A program made the position numbers and the translations under genes. A stretch of DNA of 64,000 bases from assembly GCA_903850425.1 (NCBI GenBank), contig CAINLR010000161.1:1-64000 (forward strand), read 5' to 3'. A model generated the notes under the pieces. That model saw only the letters and a program-made list of their open reading frames with translations. It was not told the DNA's origin and made no database searches. The stretch is from an uncultured Verrucomicrobia subdivision 3 bacterium. GTDB lineage: Bacteria > Verrucomicrobiota > Verrucomicrobiia > Limisphaerales > UBA11358. Below, in pieces: positions 45,016 to 54,285 of this stretch (the stretch's first letter is position 1; every line of letters starts with the position of its first letter).

Positions 45016-45753
45016 ATGAACCATAAACCGCACTGCCCCGTCCCCGTCATCACCTACAATGGCAACCTCATCGCCGCCGCCGCGCAGAAATACCCCAAAG
45101 TCGCCGCCCGGCTGCCTGCCAATTATCTCACCGAGACGACCACCGCCCTCGGCAAAATAACCGCCGATGTGACCGGCCAGAGCATCGCCAAGGGTGAAAC
45201 CGGCAATCTCACCGCTGCGCAACAGGCCAACCTTGATTTGCTTTTGCATTGCATGGGACAGGCGCGCAAGACCGCCCGGCTGGCCTTTCCCGGCCAGACC
45301 GTGAAACTGCATCAGGAATTTCAAATCGGCATCCACGACTCGCACGAACTGAATGCCGTGTTGAGCCGCGCCGACATCATTCTTGCTTCCGTGCAAACCA
45401 CGGCAAACCTGCTCGCGATGAAGCTCAAAGGCTGGACGGATGCCGAAACGCAGACTTTCACCACCGTGCGCGCCACGTTTCCCGCCAGCACCACCACGCA
45501 GCAATCCGGCCAGAGCGACGCCAAAAAGGCGACCGGCGTGAAAGCCACCGACGCCGCCGATGCCTACGAACACATTTTGACCATCCAAAACGCCGCCGAT
45601 TTGGAATTTCCGGCCACCGACCCGGCCAACGCCCCCGCCCGCGCCGAATTCAAACTGGGCATCTTCCCGCCCGATCATCACGTCCCGCCTGCAACGCCGA
45701 CGCCAGCACCAGCCGGAACAACCTCCACACAGCCTTTGCATGGTCAAAAATAA
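45016..45753 (+). CDS. Unknown protein downstream of the 21-bp array
   Basis: 245 residues. The opening is NHKPHCPVPVITYNGNLIAAAAQKYPKVAAR and the middle is helical and Ala-rich (QARKTARLAFPGQTVKLHQEF); the tail is Pro/Thr-rich and disordered (PPATPTPAPAGTTSTQ). I do not recognise a family. No signal peptide or membrane segment. Codon use is GC-rich like the host, unlike the next two genes. The repeat array forms its presumed 5' leader. No clear Shine-Dalgarno. Confidence 0.6.
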   Translation: MNHKPHCPVPVITYNGNLIAAAAQKYPKVAARLPANYLTETTTALGKITADVTGQSIAKGETGNLTAAQQANLDLLLHCMGQARKTARLAFPGQTVKLHQEFQIGIHDSHELNAVLSRADIILASVQTTANLLAMKLKGWTDAETQTFTTVRATFPASTTTQQSGQSDAKKATGVKATDAADAYEHILTIQNAADLEFPATDPANAPARAEFKLGIFPPDHHVPPATPTPAPAGTTSTQPLHGQK

Positions 45754-45804
45754 TTCAATTAAACGACTTAGCGGCCTCCGGAAACGCAGGCAAATCCATC
45801 CTGA

Positions 45805-46176
45805 ATGAAACCAACATTTGAAAAATTCTGGAAATGGCTTCTAAAACATAGCCGTAAAGGTGGTATTCTAATTGAAAATCTTGGAAAAAAGAAGAAACAG
45901 AAAAAATTCAAGATAAGTGTTTCAGCAACCAGCGGAGTTTGCATACCACAAGACACCAATTACATTCATTGGTTCACAAAAACTCAAGCTGAAAAGGTAT
46001 GGGAACGGTTTCACGGATTACAGCCAAAAAATCAGCATTTAGATGCTGGACGATATGTTGGCGGAGGACGTTCCTGTAATTGGAATCCATGTCCAAATCA
46101 AACTTGTAGTCCTTGGATAGCCGCAGCTATTCGCGATTTTCTTGGAGTGCAAAAACAACCAAACAAAAAACAATAA
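45805..46176 (+). CDS. Small AT-rich orphan protein
   Basis: 123 residues, Lys-rich, with a basic stretch GKKKKQKKFKISVS. Cys and Trp are clustered near the end (CNWNPCPNQTCSPW). No family recognised. Base composition is far more AT-rich than the bat genes around it, a sign of horizontal arrival. It lies 13 bases before the zinc-ribbon gene. Confidence 0.5.
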   Translation: MKPTFEKFWKWLLKHSRKGGILIENLGKKKKQKKFKISVSATSGVCIPQDTNYIHWFTKTQAEKVWERFHGLQPKNQHLDAGRYVGGGRSCNWNPCPNQTCSPWIAAAIRDFLGVQKQPNKKQ

Positions 46177-46188
46177 TCACACAAAAAT

Positions 46189-46911
46189 ATGAGCAACCTA
46201 ATTAAATGCAAAGGCTGCGGCCAAGAAGTTAGTCCAGACGCAAAAGCGTGTCCAAAATGTGGTGCACCAGTAAAAAAGAAAACAGGATGTTTGATGATGA
46301 TTATATATGGGTTTGTAGGGCTTATTGCGCTTGCAATCATTGGTTCTATCATTTCGGGTGGAAGCAATAAGTCTGGAGGCGAATCTGGCGGGAGTGCGCC
46401 TGCGGCCTTACCTACTGTTTCAAATCAGCAAACTGCAATCCTGCTACCGCAAGACCAGAAAGCATTTTGTGATGCAGTTACTGATTTTATATCGCAGTAT
46501 AATGCCGCTCCTAACGAACTCAAAAAGTCGGCTGTCAGAGTTGCCAGAAAACAAAAACTCCAAGAATTGCTTCCATCACTTCAATTTGATGGCTGGATTG
46601 GTGAATTGACTGACATGGGAACTACGTCAGAAGGTAGCGCATACATCGCTGTAAAATTGGAAGGAAATATAATTAAAATTCAAACTTGGAATAATGGCTT
46701 ATCGGATATTGCAGACAAAACGCTTATTCCTGTAAATACACCACTGTTCAATGCAATTTCCGATCTCAAAGAAGGAAACCGTGTAAAAGTTAGCGGGCAA
46801 TTTGTGGCTGGAGAACAAGATTTCATTGGCGAGCAAAGTTTAACTGAAAATGGCTCGATGACTGGACCAGAATTTTCTGTTCATTTTACAAAAGTAGAAA
46901 AAGCACCTTAA
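46189..46911 (+). CDS. Zinc-ribbon membrane protein of unknown function
   Basis: 240 residues. An N-terminal zinc ribbon (CKGCGQEVSPDAKACPKCG, two CxxC pairs) is followed by one membrane helix (LMMIIYGFVGLIALAIIGSIIS) and a Gly/Ser linker; the extracytoplasmic part (about 85-240) is beta-rich (AYIAVKLEGNIIKIQTWNNG). DUF-type zinc-ribbon anchored proteins of this form occur widely and are mostly uncharacterised. AT-rich compared with the window. A terminator follows at 46932. Confidence 0.7.
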   Translation: MSNLIKCKGCGQEVSPDAKACPKCGAPVKKKTGCLMMIIYGFVGLIALAIIGSIISGGSNKSGGESGGSAPAALPTVSNQQTAILLPQDQKAFCDAVTDFISQYNAAPNELKKSAVRVARKQKLQELLPSLQFDGWIGELTDMGTTSEGSAYIAVKLEGNIIKIQTWNNGLSDIADKTLIPVNTPLFNAISDLKEGNRVKVSGQFVAGEQDFIGEQSLTENGSMTGPEFSVHFTKVEKAP

Positions 46912-46931
46912 TTCGTCAGACCCAAAACATG

Positions 46932-46966
46932 AGCCGACTTCGCAACAATGTGGAGTCGGTTTTTTC
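46932..46966 (+). terminator. Intrinsic terminator of the accessory patch
   Basis: CCGACT (46934-46939) pairs with AGTCGG (46954-46959), a 6-bp stem with a 14-base loop, followed by TTTTTT at 46960-46965. Correctly placed 21 bases after the zinc-ribbon gene stop. Confidence 0.8.
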
Positions 46967-47019
46967 ATTGCTAAATAAAGCCTAAATAGCATTGAGCATG
47001 CTTAATTCTGCCTTCGTTT

Positions 47020-48009
47020 TCACGGCACGGGCAGTTCATCAAAGATTTTCTGGATGACCGTTTCGCTGGTCTTTTCCTCGGCCTCGGCTTCGTAGGTGAT
47101 GGCCACGCGGTGGCGCAACACGTCCATGCCGATGCTCTTCACGTCTTGCGGCGTCACGTAGCCGCGGCCTTTCAGGAACGCGTAGGCCTTGGCCGCGAGC
47201 GTGAGTGCAATGGTCGCGCGCGGTGACGCGCCGAGCTGGATGAAATCCTTCACCGCGATCTTGTAATGGTCCGGGTCGCGCGTGGCGCAGACGAGGTCCA
47301 CGATGTAATCCTTCACCTTGTCGTCCACGTAGATGTCGTTGATGATTTCGCGCGCTTTCAGAATTTGCGCTGGCGTGACGACGGCGTTGCACGTAGGCGT
47401 GCCGCTCGTTTTCGCCATCACTTCGAGAATCTGCCGCTCCTCGGCGCGCGACGGGTAGCCGATCTTGAGCTTGAGCATGAAGCGGTCAACCTGAGCTTCG
47501 GGCAGCGGATATGTGCCTTCCTGCTCGATGGGATTCTGCGTGGCGAGCACGAGGAACGGTTCGTCGAGCTTGTAGGTCTGGTCGCCGATGGTCACCTGTT
47601 TTTCCTGCATGGCTTCGAGCAGCGCGCTCTGCACCTTGGCGGGCGCGCGGTTGATTTCGTCGGCGAGCACGAGGTTGGCGAAGACCGGGCCTTTGCGCGT
47701 GGTGAAGCCGCCGGATTGCGGATTGTAAATCTGCGTGCCGATGACGTCGGCGGGCAGCATGTCCGGCGTGAATTGCAGGCGCGAAAACTTGACGTGCAAA
47801 CAATTCGCCATGGATTTCACGGCGAGCGTCTTGGCCAAACCAGGCACGCCCTCAAGCAGGACGTGGCCGTTGGCCAGCAGACCGATGACCAGCCGCTCGG
47901 TCAGGTATTGCTGGCCGACGATGACCTTGCCCAGTTCGTTAAACAGCGGATGCGTGAACGCACTCGCTTCCTTGACCGCTTCGTTGATCGCACTGATTCC
48001 TGTATTCAT
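47020..48009 (-). CDS. moxR: MoxR-family AAA+ ATPase
   Basis: 329 residues from ATG 48009. Walker A GVPGLAKT, Walker B and the VLADEINRAPAKVQSALLEAMQE motif, the sensor NPIEQEGTYPLPEAQVDRFMLK, and GASPRATIALTLAAKAYA are diagnostic of MoxR ATPases. They act as chaperone-like partners of VWA/DUF58 proteins. It is separated from the DUF58 gene by the inserted plus-strand patch, which would break the usual moxR-DUF58 coupling. Upstream there is a small inverted repeat (48075-48126). Confidence 0.95.
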   Translation of the reverse strand: MNTGISAINEAVKEASAFTHPLFNELGKVIVGQQYLTERLVIGLLANGHVLLEGVPGLAKTLAVKSMANCLHVKFSRLQFTPDMLPADVIGTQIYNPQSGGFTTRKGPVFANLVLADEINRAPAKVQSALLEAMQEKQVTIGDQTYKLDEPFLVLATQNPIEQEGTYPLPEAQVDRFMLKLKIGYPSRAEERQILEVMAKTSGTPTCNAVVTPAQILKAREIINDIYVDDKVKDYIVDLVCATRDPDHYKIAVKDFIQLGASPRATIALTLAAKAYAFLKGRGYVTPQDVKSIGMDVLRHRVAITYEAEAEEKTSETVIQKIFDELPVP

Positions 48010-48074
48010 GATTTTTCTAATTTTTTTCCGTGGACGCAAATCTGACAAATGACCTTAAAACTTGTTCAACCAAA

Positions 48075-48126
48075 TTGTAGCGGCAGTCTATGACTGCCGA
48101 ATCGGCGCTCACAGAGCGCCGCTACA
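48075..48126. repeat. Small inverted-repeat element
   Basis: Ends TTGTAGCGGC and GCCGCTACAA are perfect inverses. Inside lie two nested palindromes: CGGCAGTCTATGACTGCCG and CGGCGCTCACAGAGCGCCG. Hairpin of 52 bases in total. The form looks like a MITE- or REP-type dispersed repeat; it sits between BatE-like and MoxR genes. Confidence 0.7.
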
Positions 48127-48135
48127 AAAAACACT

Positions 48136-48900
48136 TCACGCTCCCGGCAAAATCTCCACCTGCTTCACCGGCAGCCAGGCGATTTTCCCCGCGCCATCCA
48201 CCACTTGCACCCAGTCGTCGCGGCGATCCAGAACGGAAAGTTCCGCGCCGTCGCGCGCGGTGAAAGCACTTTGGGCCTCGTCAAAGGGCCCGCTGCGCGC
48301 CGTCACGTTGTCCGCCACCACCACGGCGCTCGCCTTGGAAAAATGATTCGCCGCCTGCAAAGCCAGCACGCTGGCGGAAAAAACCGTCAGCGCGAGAAAA
48401 ATCCAGGTCGCGTTCCTCAGCTTGGGAACGAGCGCCGGGCGGATTTGTCGAGCGATGAACAGCGCCAAGGTCAGCCAGAACAAAACCGCTGTCAGGATGG
48501 CCCCTTCATTGAGCGTCAACACGCCCAGCCAATTTTGCCAGCGGCTCTCGCGCAGCGTCACGCCTTGGACTTGATTGCCGACAAATTGCAAATTCGCCCG
48601 GATCTCCGCATCGCGCGGCGCAAGTAGCTCTGCGTGGCGATACGCGGCAATCGCCCGACCCAGGTGGCCGGATTTGAATTCCGCGTTGCCGTAGTTGAAT
48701 AGCAAAGCTGGCGAAGCCGCGCCGGTCTTGAGAATTTGTTCGTAGCTGGCGGCGGCGGCGGGGAATTTCCCCTCGGCGTAAAGTTTGTTCGCGGCCGAAA
48801 AATCTGAGGTGATGTCGGCTGCAAACAGATTTTCCGCAAATGCCAGCGCAAGAACCAAGAGGCCAAAGCGCCCAGCCAAACGCATAAACCAGATCTTCAC
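48136..48900 (-). CDS. batE: BatE-like TPR and SH3 membrane protein
   Basis: 254 residues, using GTG 48900 in a GTGA overlap with the BatD stop (ATG 48885 is an alternative). Signal-like helix, TPR repeats (FSAANKLYAEGKFPAAAASYEQIL, ALLFNYGNAEFKSGHLGRAIAAYRHAE), two membrane helices (GAILTAVLFWLTLALFIA; WIFLALTVFSASVLAL) and a C-terminal bacterial SH3 (ARSGPFDEAQSAFTARDGAEL, DWVQVVDGAGKIAWLPV). The layout matches BatE. Periplasmic TPR and SH3 suggest peptidoglycan or protein contacts. Confidence 0.85.
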   Translation of the reverse strand: MKIWFMRLAGRFGLLVLALAFAENLFAADITSDFSAANKLYAEGKFPAAAASYEQILKTGAASPALLFNYGNAEFKSGHLGRAIAAYRHAELLAPRDAEIRANLQFVGNQVQGVTLRESRWQNWLGVLTLNEGAILTAVLFWLTLALFIARQIRPALVPKLRNATWIFLALTVFSASVLALQAANHFSKASAVVVADNVTARSGPFDEAQSAFTARDGAELSVLDRRDDWVQVVDGAGKIAWLPVKQVEILPGA

Positions 48901-50669
48901 GCCTTCACCTCCTGAACTTCGCCAACCGTCTTCTCAAACTGCGCGGCGACGGAATTCAATTCAGCACTACCGCGCACCGGCGCATAGCGCGCCTGATTGC
49001 AGAGCTGAAACAGTTCGCGCAATCCGTCCAGTGTCGCCTTGGGTGCGCCGCGCAAAACCGGATGGTCTTCGATGACATTCTCAGTGATGGCGGTGGCGGG
49101 ACAATCGAGCCGCTCGCCCAACTGCTCCTGCAAAAGCCGGAACAGCGTGGCAAAAAACTCATCCGGCTGGTTCGCGGCGGCGAACTTGTGCAAATCGTTC
49201 AGACCCTCGCGGACGAGCTGGGCCACGGCGCGCTGGCGGCGCAGGCGCGGATTGTTCGCCAGACTATCCGTGCGTTTCCGCCAGATGAAGGCGGCGAAAA
49301 ACGCCAGCACCGGCAGACTTTGCACCACGAGAAATCGGGGCGCCGCAACCAGCGGAACACCTGCATGGGTCAACGCGCCGAGATTTTCTTTGATCGGCAA
49401 AATATCCTTTGGCGACGCGGGGCTTTCGGGGTTTGCGTTCTGGTTGCCCGCAATGGTCGGCAGCACCGTGGCGCCGGCGGAACGAACCGTGAGCGGCGTG
49501 GCGGGCTGCGTCAGCGTGTGATATTTGCCGTCATCCGGATTGAAGAACGAGAAGGTGAACGGCGGCAGTTCGCGCACATCAGAATTCTGCGGCGAGACGA
49601 TTTGCTCAAACGTCTTGGTGCCTTGCAGACCGAACTGATCGTGCGTCTCCACTTTGGCCGTCGGCGGAAACGCCTTGAAATTGCTCCAAGAATTTTGCGC
49701 CGGCAACGCAATCGAGTCGAGCGCACCGCGGCCGGTGATCTGCACGCGCACGGTGACGGGATCGCCGACGGTGAGATTGGTCGGGCCGGCGCTGACGGCC
49801 AGCGAAAAATTGCCGATGATGCCGTTGAAATCAGGCGGCACATTTTCGCTTGGCAGCGACATTGCCTGCGCCTGAAGTTCCTCGGTGGTGAGCGTCACCT
49901 GTCGCTGTTCGCCGCGATTGAAAAAGGCGGAGAATGGATCATTGCCCTGATTTTGCTGCGGTAAAACGACGACGGCGCTGGCGGTGATTGGGCCCAATGT
50001 GAGCGCACCGGCTTTTACTGCCGTGAGCGCTACCGAGATCGGCACCACGGTGTATCGGCGATTGCCCACCTGCGTGGTGCGATTGGCGCTCTGCGCCATC
50101 TTGCCGATCTGGAAACCCTCCGCCGGCATGCTGGTAAATTGAAAGTTGCCATAATTCTGCACCTCGTCGCGAAGATAGAGATCCACTTGCCCGATGATAG
50201 TCTGGCCGGAGTAAATTTTTTTCTGCGGCAGCGTCAGTTTCAGGAAGGCAATTTCGGAACCGGAGTTCACCGCGGCGGCGGAAGGCGCGGCGACGTTCTG
50301 CACAGAAAAAGTCAGCGGCGTGGAGGCAAACTGCTGGCCGTTCACGCTCACTCGCATCCCGGGAATGACGAACTCGCCGCTGCGCTGCGCTGCCACGACG
50401 TAATTATAGGTGATGCTGGAACTGGTCTGGCCGTTGATGAAACTAAAGGAGCTGGATGGACCGACGTATTGGAATTGCAGGCCGGCCACGGCGGGCAGGT
50501 TCGGGGCGTCGGCGGGTTGGACACCCTCAAACTTGAGTGACAACGTCGCGTTTTCGCCCAGCGTCACGGTGTCGCGGTCGAGCGACGCGCTGAAAGACGC
50601 CGCGAAACCCGCGACATGCAATAGCACGACGACCAACAGCACGACTAAAATTTTCAGTTTGGGCAGCAT
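48897..50669 (-). CDS. batD: BatD oxygen-tolerance protein
   Basis: 590 residues with a signal peptide (LKILVVLLVVVLLHVAGFAA). Beta-sandwich repeats of the BatD type (LDRDTVTLGENATLSLKFEGV, LPAVAGLQFQYVGPSSSFSFINGQ, LRDEVQNYGNFQFTSMPAEGF) fill the periplasmic part. One C-terminal helix (FLVVQSLPVLAFFAAFIWR) and a helical cytoplasmic tail follow. First gene of the minus-strand bat series; the divergent beta-galactosidase starts 119 bases away. Confidence 0.9.
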   Translation of the reverse strand: MLPKLKILVVLLVVVLLHVAGFAASFSASLDRDTVTLGENATLSLKFEGVQPADAPNLPAVAGLQFQYVGPSSSFSFINGQTSSSITYNYVVAAQRSGEFVIPGMRVSVNGQQFASTPLTFSVQNVAAPSAAAVNSGSEIAFLKLTLPQKKIYSGQTIIGQVDLYLRDEVQNYGNFQFTSMPAEGFQIGKMAQSANRTTQVGNRRYTVVPISVALTAVKAGALTLGPITASAVVVLPQQNQGNDPFSAFFNRGEQRQVTLTTEELQAQAMSLPSENVPPDFNGIIGNFSLAVSAGPTNLTVGDPVTVRVQITGRGALDSIALPAQNSWSNFKAFPPTAKVETHDQFGLQGTKTFEQIVSPQNSDVRELPPFTFSFFNPDDGKYHTLTQPATPLTVRSAGATVLPTIAGNQNANPESPASPKDILPIKENLGALTHAGVPLVAAPRFLVVQSLPVLAFFAAFIWRKRTDSLANNPRLRRQRAVAQLVREGLNDLHKFAAANQPDEFFATLFRLLQEQLGERLDCPATAITENVIEDHPVLRGAPKATLDGLRELFQLCNQARYAPVRGSAELNSVAAQFEKTVGEVQEVKA

Positions 50670-50788
50670 CTCTTTCTTCCGGCCAAAAATATGACAGGCA
50701 AAGGCCGGAAATGTTCACGATTTTTTCAGCCGGGCGATAGTTTAAAAACAGATTTGCCGCCGTCAAGCCGGCCAAGCATCATTTCGGC

Positions 50789-53101
50789 ATGACCACGCCG
50801 AAACTACTTTCCATCCTCAGCGCCACGATGTTGCTGGCCGCCAACCTGTCCGCGCAGACGCCGGCGCATACTTTTGCCATCGGCACGAATGATTTTCTGC
50901 TCGACGGCCAGAAGTTGCAGATCCGCTGCGGCGAAATCCACGCCGCGCGCGTGCCGATGGAATATTGGCGGCACCGTCTGCAAATGGCCAAGGCGATGGG
51001 TTTGAATACGGTCTGCGCCTACTTGTTTTGGAACATGCACGAGCCGAAGCCCGGCGAATACGTCTGGACCGGCCAGGCCGACGACGCAGAGTTTTGCCGC
51101 ATCGCGCAGGAAGAAGGCTTGTGGGTGATTCTGCGGCCCGGTCCGTATGCCTGCGCCGAATGGGAAATGGGCGGCACGCCGTGGTGGCTGCTGAAAAGCG
51201 ATAACATCAAACTCCGCACGCGCGATCCGCGATATATCAACGCGGTTAAATCCTATTTGAAGGAAGTCGGGCGCGTGCTCGGTCCGCTGCAAATCACCCA
51301 CGGCGGCCCGATCATCATGGCTCAAGTGGAAAACGAATACGGCTTCTTTGGCAAGGACGCCGGCTACATGGACGACATCCGAAAAGCCTTGGTGGACGCG
51401 GGTTTTGATGTGCCGCTATTCCAGTGCAATCCGCCGGACATGATGCGCAACGGATTGCTGCCCGATTTGTTTCAGGCCGGCAATTTCGGCAGTGACGTGC
51501 AAAATAATTTTGCCAAGGTGCGCAAAATTCAGAAGACCGGTCCGCTGATTTGCAGCGAATTTTATCCCGGCTGGTTCGACACCTGGGGCCAACCGCATCA
51601 CACCGGCAAACCGGAAAACTATCTGCCCAACTTGAAGCTCATGCTCGACATGGGTGCGTCGTTCAGCATTTACATGGCGCACGGCGGCACGACGTTCGGG
51701 CTATGGTCCGGCTGCGACCGCCCGTTCAAGCCGGATACATCGAGCTACGATTACGACGCGCCGATCAGCGAAGCCGGCTGGGCCACGCCGAAATTTTTCC
51801 AGACGCGCGAGCTGTTCGCCAAATATCTTTTGCCCGGTGAAAAACTGCCGGAGCCGCCCGCGCAGAATCCGATGCTATCATTCGCGCCCGTCGCGGCCAC
51901 GGAAGTCGCGCCGATCTTCGACAACCTGCCCGCCGCCATCACGGACGAAACGCCGCGCAGCATGGAACAATACGATCAGGGCTACGGCTGCATTTTGTAT
52001 CGCACGAGAATTCCTGCCGGCGTTGCAACCACGCTCGAGGCCGCCGCTATTCACGATTTCGGCTTTGTCTTTGTTGACGGAAAACGCATCGGCGTGCTCG
52101 ACCGCCGCAGCGGTAGCGCAAAAATCGCTTTGCCCGAACGCCGACAGGCGGCACAGCTCGACATTCTTGTCGAGCCGATGGGCCGCATCAATTTCGGCCC
52201 GGAAATGCTCGATCCTAAGGGCCTCATTGCGCCGGTAAAACTCGGCGGCGAAGTCTTGAAAGGCTGGCAGATCTTCAACCTGCCCCTCGATGAAAAGATG
52301 CTCGGCGGTTTGAAATTTGCCGCTGGTAAAACCAGCGATCCGGCTTTCTGGCGCGCAACGGTGAACATAGAAAAACCCGGCGACACGTTTCTGGATCTGC
52401 GCAGTTGGGGCAAAGGCGTGGTGTGGATCAACGGTCGCTGCCTCGGCCGTTTTTGGAACATTGGTCCCCCGCAGACCGCTTACGCGCCGGGCTGCTGGCT
52501 GCGCGCCGGTGCCAATGAAGTTGTGATTCTCGATTACACCGGCCCCGAGCAAGCGCAGATTAGCGGTTTGGAAAAACCGATTCTCGACGACTTGCAACCC
52601 GCGAAAGATTTCGCCAAGTCGCATCGTCCGGCGGTGAAGTTGAATCTGGATTCAGTCAAGCCGGCGCACACCGGCACGTTCGCTCCGGGCGGTGACACGC
52701 AGGACATCAAATTCGCCGCACCCGCCACTGGAAAATTTTTCTGCCTGGAATCACTGAACGCCCAAGATGGCAAGCCTTACGCCGCCGTGGCCGAACTGGA
52801 TTTGCTCGACGCCAGCGGCAACGCGCTCAGTCATAACGGCTGGACGATTGCTTATGTGGACAGCGAGGAACGCACGGGCGAAGACGGCTCGGCGGAAAAC
52901 GCGATTGACGGACAGACGGCCAATTACTGGCACACGGAATGGCAAAGCAACTCGCCACCGCATCCGCACCGGCTGATTTTGAAGCTCGGCAAGTCCCAGA
53001 CGATTTCCGGTTTCCGCTACGTCCCGCGTCAGGGCACCGGCGGCGGACGCATCAAGGATTACCGCATCATCATTGGCGATAATCTGGTTCAGCCGAAGTA
53101 G
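50789..53101 (+). CDS. GH35 beta-galactosidase, secreted
   Basis: 770 residues with a signal peptide (LLSILSATMLLAANLSAQ). The GH35 barrel is clear: FLLDGQKLQIRCGEIHAARVP, GLNTVCAYLFWNMHEPKPGEYVW, the acid/base Glu183 in QVENEYG, and the nucleophile Glu257 in CSEFYPGWFDTWG. GTTFGLWSG and FGGDYDAPISE-like text follow. Beta-sandwich domains (about 420-590) and a C-terminal discoidin/F5/8-type region (about 640-770) probably bind sugar. Substrate is presumably terminal beta-galactosides of plant or algal polysaccharides. Single gene with its own divergent promoter. Confidence 0.93.
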   Translation: MTTPKLLSILSATMLLAANLSAQTPAHTFAIGTNDFLLDGQKLQIRCGEIHAARVPMEYWRHRLQMAKAMGLNTVCAYLFWNMHEPKPGEYVWTGQADDAEFCRIAQEEGLWVILRPGPYACAEWEMGGTPWWLLKSDNIKLRTRDPRYINAVKSYLKEVGRVLGPLQITHGGPIIMAQVENEYGFFGKDAGYMDDIRKALVDAGFDVPLFQCNPPDMMRNGLLPDLFQAGNFGSDVQNNFAKVRKIQKTGPLICSEFYPGWFDTWGQPHHTGKPENYLPNLKLMLDMGASFSIYMAHGGTTFGLWSGCDRPFKPDTSSYDYDAPISEAGWATPKFFQTRELFAKYLLPGEKLPEPPAQNPMLSFAPVAATEVAPIFDNLPAAITDETPRSMEQYDQGYGCILYRTRIPAGVATTLEAAAIHDFGFVFVDGKRIGVLDRRSGSAKIALPERRQAAQLDILVEPMGRINFGPEMLDPKGLIAPVKLGGEVLKGWQIFNLPLDEKMLGGLKFAAGKTSDPAFWRATVNIEKPGDTFLDLRSWGKGVVWINGRCLGRFWNIGPPQTAYAPGCWLRAGANEVVILDYTGPEQAQISGLEKPILDDLQPAKDFAKSHRPAVKLNLDSVKPAHTGTFAPGGDTQDIKFAAPATGKFFCLESLNAQDGKPYAAVAELDLLDASGNALSHNGWTIAYVDSEERTGEDGSAENAIDGQTANYWHTEWQSNSPPHPHRLILKLGKSQTISGFRYVPRQGTGGGRIKDYRIIIGDNLVQPK

Positions 53102-53102
53102 G

Positions 53103-53306
53103 TTACTCCTCGAAACAGGAGCGTCCGGGCTGGCAGAAATTCTTGTGGACCTGCTGGTCGTCCACGCCGACAACCGTCTGCGTGAGGTTGCACCAGAAGT
53201 GGCAGGGCGTGGTGTGCTCGCCGTGCTTGTCCGCGAAGGCTTCGGCGGGCGTCGCGCCGGTGAACATTTTTTTCGTGCGGAGATGTTTGCAAAAAATCGT
53301 GTTCAT
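53103..53306 (-). CDS. Small Cys/His-rich protein coupled to the oxidoreductase FAD subunit
   Basis: 67 residues from ATG 53306, with GGCGAGGT upstream and an ATGA overlap with the FAD-subunit stop, so it is probably real. It contains HTTPCHFWCNLTQTVVGVDDQQVHKNFCQPGRSCFEE, with four Cys and several His that could bind metal. No family recognised. Two bases from the convergent beta-galactosidase stop. Confidence 0.65.
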   Translation of the reverse strand: MNTIFCKHLRTKKMFTGATPAEAFADKHGEHTTPCHFWCNLTQTVVGVDDQQVHKNFCQPGRSCFEE

Positions 53307-54271
53307 ACCTCGCCTTTCAGTTTGAGCAGCGTGCGGCGGATGAGCGCATGCGCCAGCGGCACCTTGTAAGCATTGTGTTCGAGCGGCTTCGCGTCCTTCA
53401 AAATCAGATCGGCCGCGTGTGTCGCGGTGGCGTCGTCCAAAACTTTGCCGTCGAGAAAACTGTTCGCGGCTTCGACTTGATGCGGCACCGGCGAAATGCT
53501 GCCGAGCGTGACGCGGGGGGATTTTAGTTTGCCGCCTTCAATTGTTGTCGCCGCGGCGCAACTGACCAGCGCCCAATCGAACGCGTGTTTGTCGCTCGCT
53601 TGCAGATAGGCGCTGCGGCTGCGCGTCGTCGGAATTTCCACGCGCAAAATCAGGTCGGTGTTGGAGAGTGAATTGTGCGCCAGCGGATTTTCCCACGCGC
53701 GTTGGTAAAGCTCGGCCATGCTCATGCGCGTTTCCTTGCCGTCGCGCAGCACGATGGCCGTCGCATCGAGCGAGGTGAAAATTGTCGCGAGACTCGATAC
53801 GACCGGACTGATACACGAATTGCCGGTGAACAAACTGTGGTAGCGGTTCTCGCCGTTGCGCGCATAGCAGAGGTCGCCGTTTTTCTTCAGGCACTGCGTG
53901 TCGCGATGGCGGAAATACCAGCAGCGCGAATGTTGCGCCAGATTGCCGCCAACCGTGGCGACGTTGCGAATCTGCTGCGAAGCGACGTCCGCCGCCGCTT
54001 CGTGCAAACCGGGAAACGTTTTTTTGATGTCAGCATCATTCTCGATCTGCGCCACAGTGACGAGCGAACCGATCGTCCACACATTTCTGCCGTGCTCGAT
54101 TTTATTCAAGCCGGGCAACGACTTGATGTTGACCAGCGTGTCGGCGCTGATGAGATATTCCTTGAGCAGGCCGAGGAGATCGTTGCCGCCGGCGAGGTAG
54201 GCACCTTTGTCGGCGACGAGTTCGCGGGCGCTGGCAGTCGAGTGAACGGTGGCGTATTGAAATGATTTCAT
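53303..54271 (-). CDS. FAD/4Fe-4S subunit of a PaoB-like oxidoreductase
   Basis: 322 residues from ATG 54271. FAD domain: AYLAGGNDLLGLLKEYLISADTLVNI, GSLVTVAQIEND, VASQQIRNVATVGGNLAQ. The insert RCWYFRHRDTQCLKKNGDLC and a later Cys (FTGNSC) match the extra [4Fe-4S]-binding loop of E. coli PaoB rather than plain XDH FAD subunits. The C-terminal CO dehydrogenase flavoprotein domain (ATTIEGGKLKSPRVTLGSISPVP) completes it. Separated from the Mo subunit by 120 bases of repeat. Confidence 0.88.
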   Translation of the reverse strand: MKSFQYATVHSTASARELVADKGAYLAGGNDLLGLLKEYLISADTLVNIKSLPGLNKIEHGRNVWTIGSLVTVAQIENDADIKKTFPGLHEAAADVASQQIRNVATVGGNLAQHSRCWYFRHRDTQCLKKNGDLCYARNGENRYHSLFTGNSCISPVVSSLATIFTSLDATAIVLRDGKETRMSMAELYQRAWENPLAHNSLSNTDLILRVEIPTTRSRSAYLQASDKHAFDWALVSCAAATTIEGGKLKSPRVTLGSISPVPHQVEAANSFLDGKVLDDATATHAADLILKDAKPLEHNAYKVPLAHALIRRTLLKLKGEV

Positions 54272-54285
54272 TGGGCGAAAACAAA

